Source: Pseudomonadota bacterium (GTDB taxonomy: Bacteria > Pseudomonadota > Alphaproteobacteria > Rhizobiales > Xanthobacteraceae). Taken from it: a stretch of DNA of 5,943 bases. Each line of letters begins with the position of its first letter. The stretch's first letter is position 1. Position numbers and translations under genes: made by a program. The notes under the pieces were generated by a model. That model saw nothing but the letters and a program-made list of their open reading frames with translations. It searched no databases and was not told the DNA's origin. Shown here piece by piece: positions 5,577-5,943 of the stretch. The DNA lies in contig JAJYAH010000465.1 of the NCBI GenBank assembly GCA_021779635.1, positions 1-5,943 of the forward strand, given 5' to 3'.

Positions 5577-5943
5577 GTGAACAACATCCGTTCGACGCTC
5601 GCATCCGTGTGGCGGATCGCTGCTCCCTATTTCCGCTCCGAGGATAAATGGGCCGGCCGCGGCCTTCTGGCCGCGGTGATTACCATCGAACTTGCGGTTG
5701 TATTCCTGACGGTTCTGTTCAACCGCTGGAACAACGTCTTTTACAATGCGCTTCAGGAGCACAACCAGGCGGTCTTTACCTACCAGATCGGCTATTTCTG
5801 CGTTCTGGCGGCGTTCTGGATCGGGCTGAAGGTCTATCAGCTCTATCTCAACCAGTGGCTCCAGATCCGCTGGCGGCGCTGGATGACCGCCCGCTATCTC
5901 GGCGGCTGGATGCATGACGCCAATCACTATCGGATGCAGCTTC
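5577..5943 (+). CDS. N-terminal part of a SbmA/BacA-type ABC transporter (permease domain, probably fused to an ATPase)
   Basis: Only the first 122 residues are present; the frame is open to the window's end. They match the SbmA/BacA-like membrane domain found in YddA/BclA-type proteins (COG4178), where it is usually fused to a C-terminal ATP-binding domain; that part would lie outside the window. Visible are the family's opening WRIAAPYFRSEDKWAGR (12-28), a first membrane helix (about 30-48), FNRWNNVFYNALQ (48-60), a second helix (about 69-91), and the conserved loop LNQWLQIRWRRWMT (91-104) followed by HDANHYRMQ. Known relatives include E. coli SbmA and rhizobial BacA (both without an ATPase domain), and Bradyrhizobium BclA and mycobacterial Rv1819c (with one), which import peptides or other hydrophilic molecules. 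The GTG start is fixed by an in-frame TAA at 5571-5573 and a GGGAGA site (5562-5567). Whether this is BclA itself or one of several paralogues cannot be told from this part. Confidence 0.9.
   Translation, partial: MNNIRSTLASVWRIAAPYFRSEDKWAGRGLLAAVITIELAVVFLTVLFNRWNNVFYNALQEHNQAVFTYQIGYFCVLAAFWIGLKVYQLYLNQWLQIRWRRWMTARYLGGWMHDANHYRMQL

Noticed and set aside
5523..5927. A minus-strand 134-codon frame and a + strand 89-codon frame (5648-5917) at the right edge
   Set aside because: Both overlap, in other frames, the + strand gene starting at GTG 5577, whose product matches the SbmA/BacA family closely.

Overview
The window is GC-rich chromosomal DNA whose codon use, protein families and signal peptides fit an alphaproteobacterium of the Bradyrhizobium/Rhodopseudomonas type. 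This is inferred from family resemblance; there is no rRNA or other marker in the window. I see no mobile element, CRISPR array, tRNA, rRNA or prophage gene. It reads as ordinary chromosome with five protein genes, and I do not find a convincing new multi-gene system.

Layout, left to right. Bases 1-27 are the terminator of a gene lying before the window. Bases 133-1332 (+) encode a secreted protein of unknown function. Bases 1489-3033 (+) encode an FAD-dependent oxidoreductase of the phytoene dehydrogenase/carotenoid isomerase/retinol saturase superfamily, behind a candidate promoter with an inverted repeat in its spacer. It converges, with only 3 bases between stop codons, on a small secreted META-domain-like protein at 3037-3453 (-). 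A strong hairpin at 3554-3583 separates that gene from a lactate permease family transporter at 3606-5276 (-). A 300-base divergent intergenic region then leads to the start of a SbmA/BacA-type ABC transporter at 5577 (+), which runs off the window's right edge.

How the genes relate. No two adjacent genes form a clear operon: the two left genes are 156 bases apart, the two minus-strand genes are separated by a hairpin, and the rest are convergent or divergent. The window therefore looks like a run of mostly single-gene units: two exported proteins, one oxidoreductase, one organic-acid permease and one peptide-type ABC transporter. The points most worth checking are the strand bias of the 3554-3583 hairpin, whose T-tract lies on the strand with no obvious gene to terminate, the tight convergent pair, the operator-like repeats in the 5' regions, and the BclA-like transporter.
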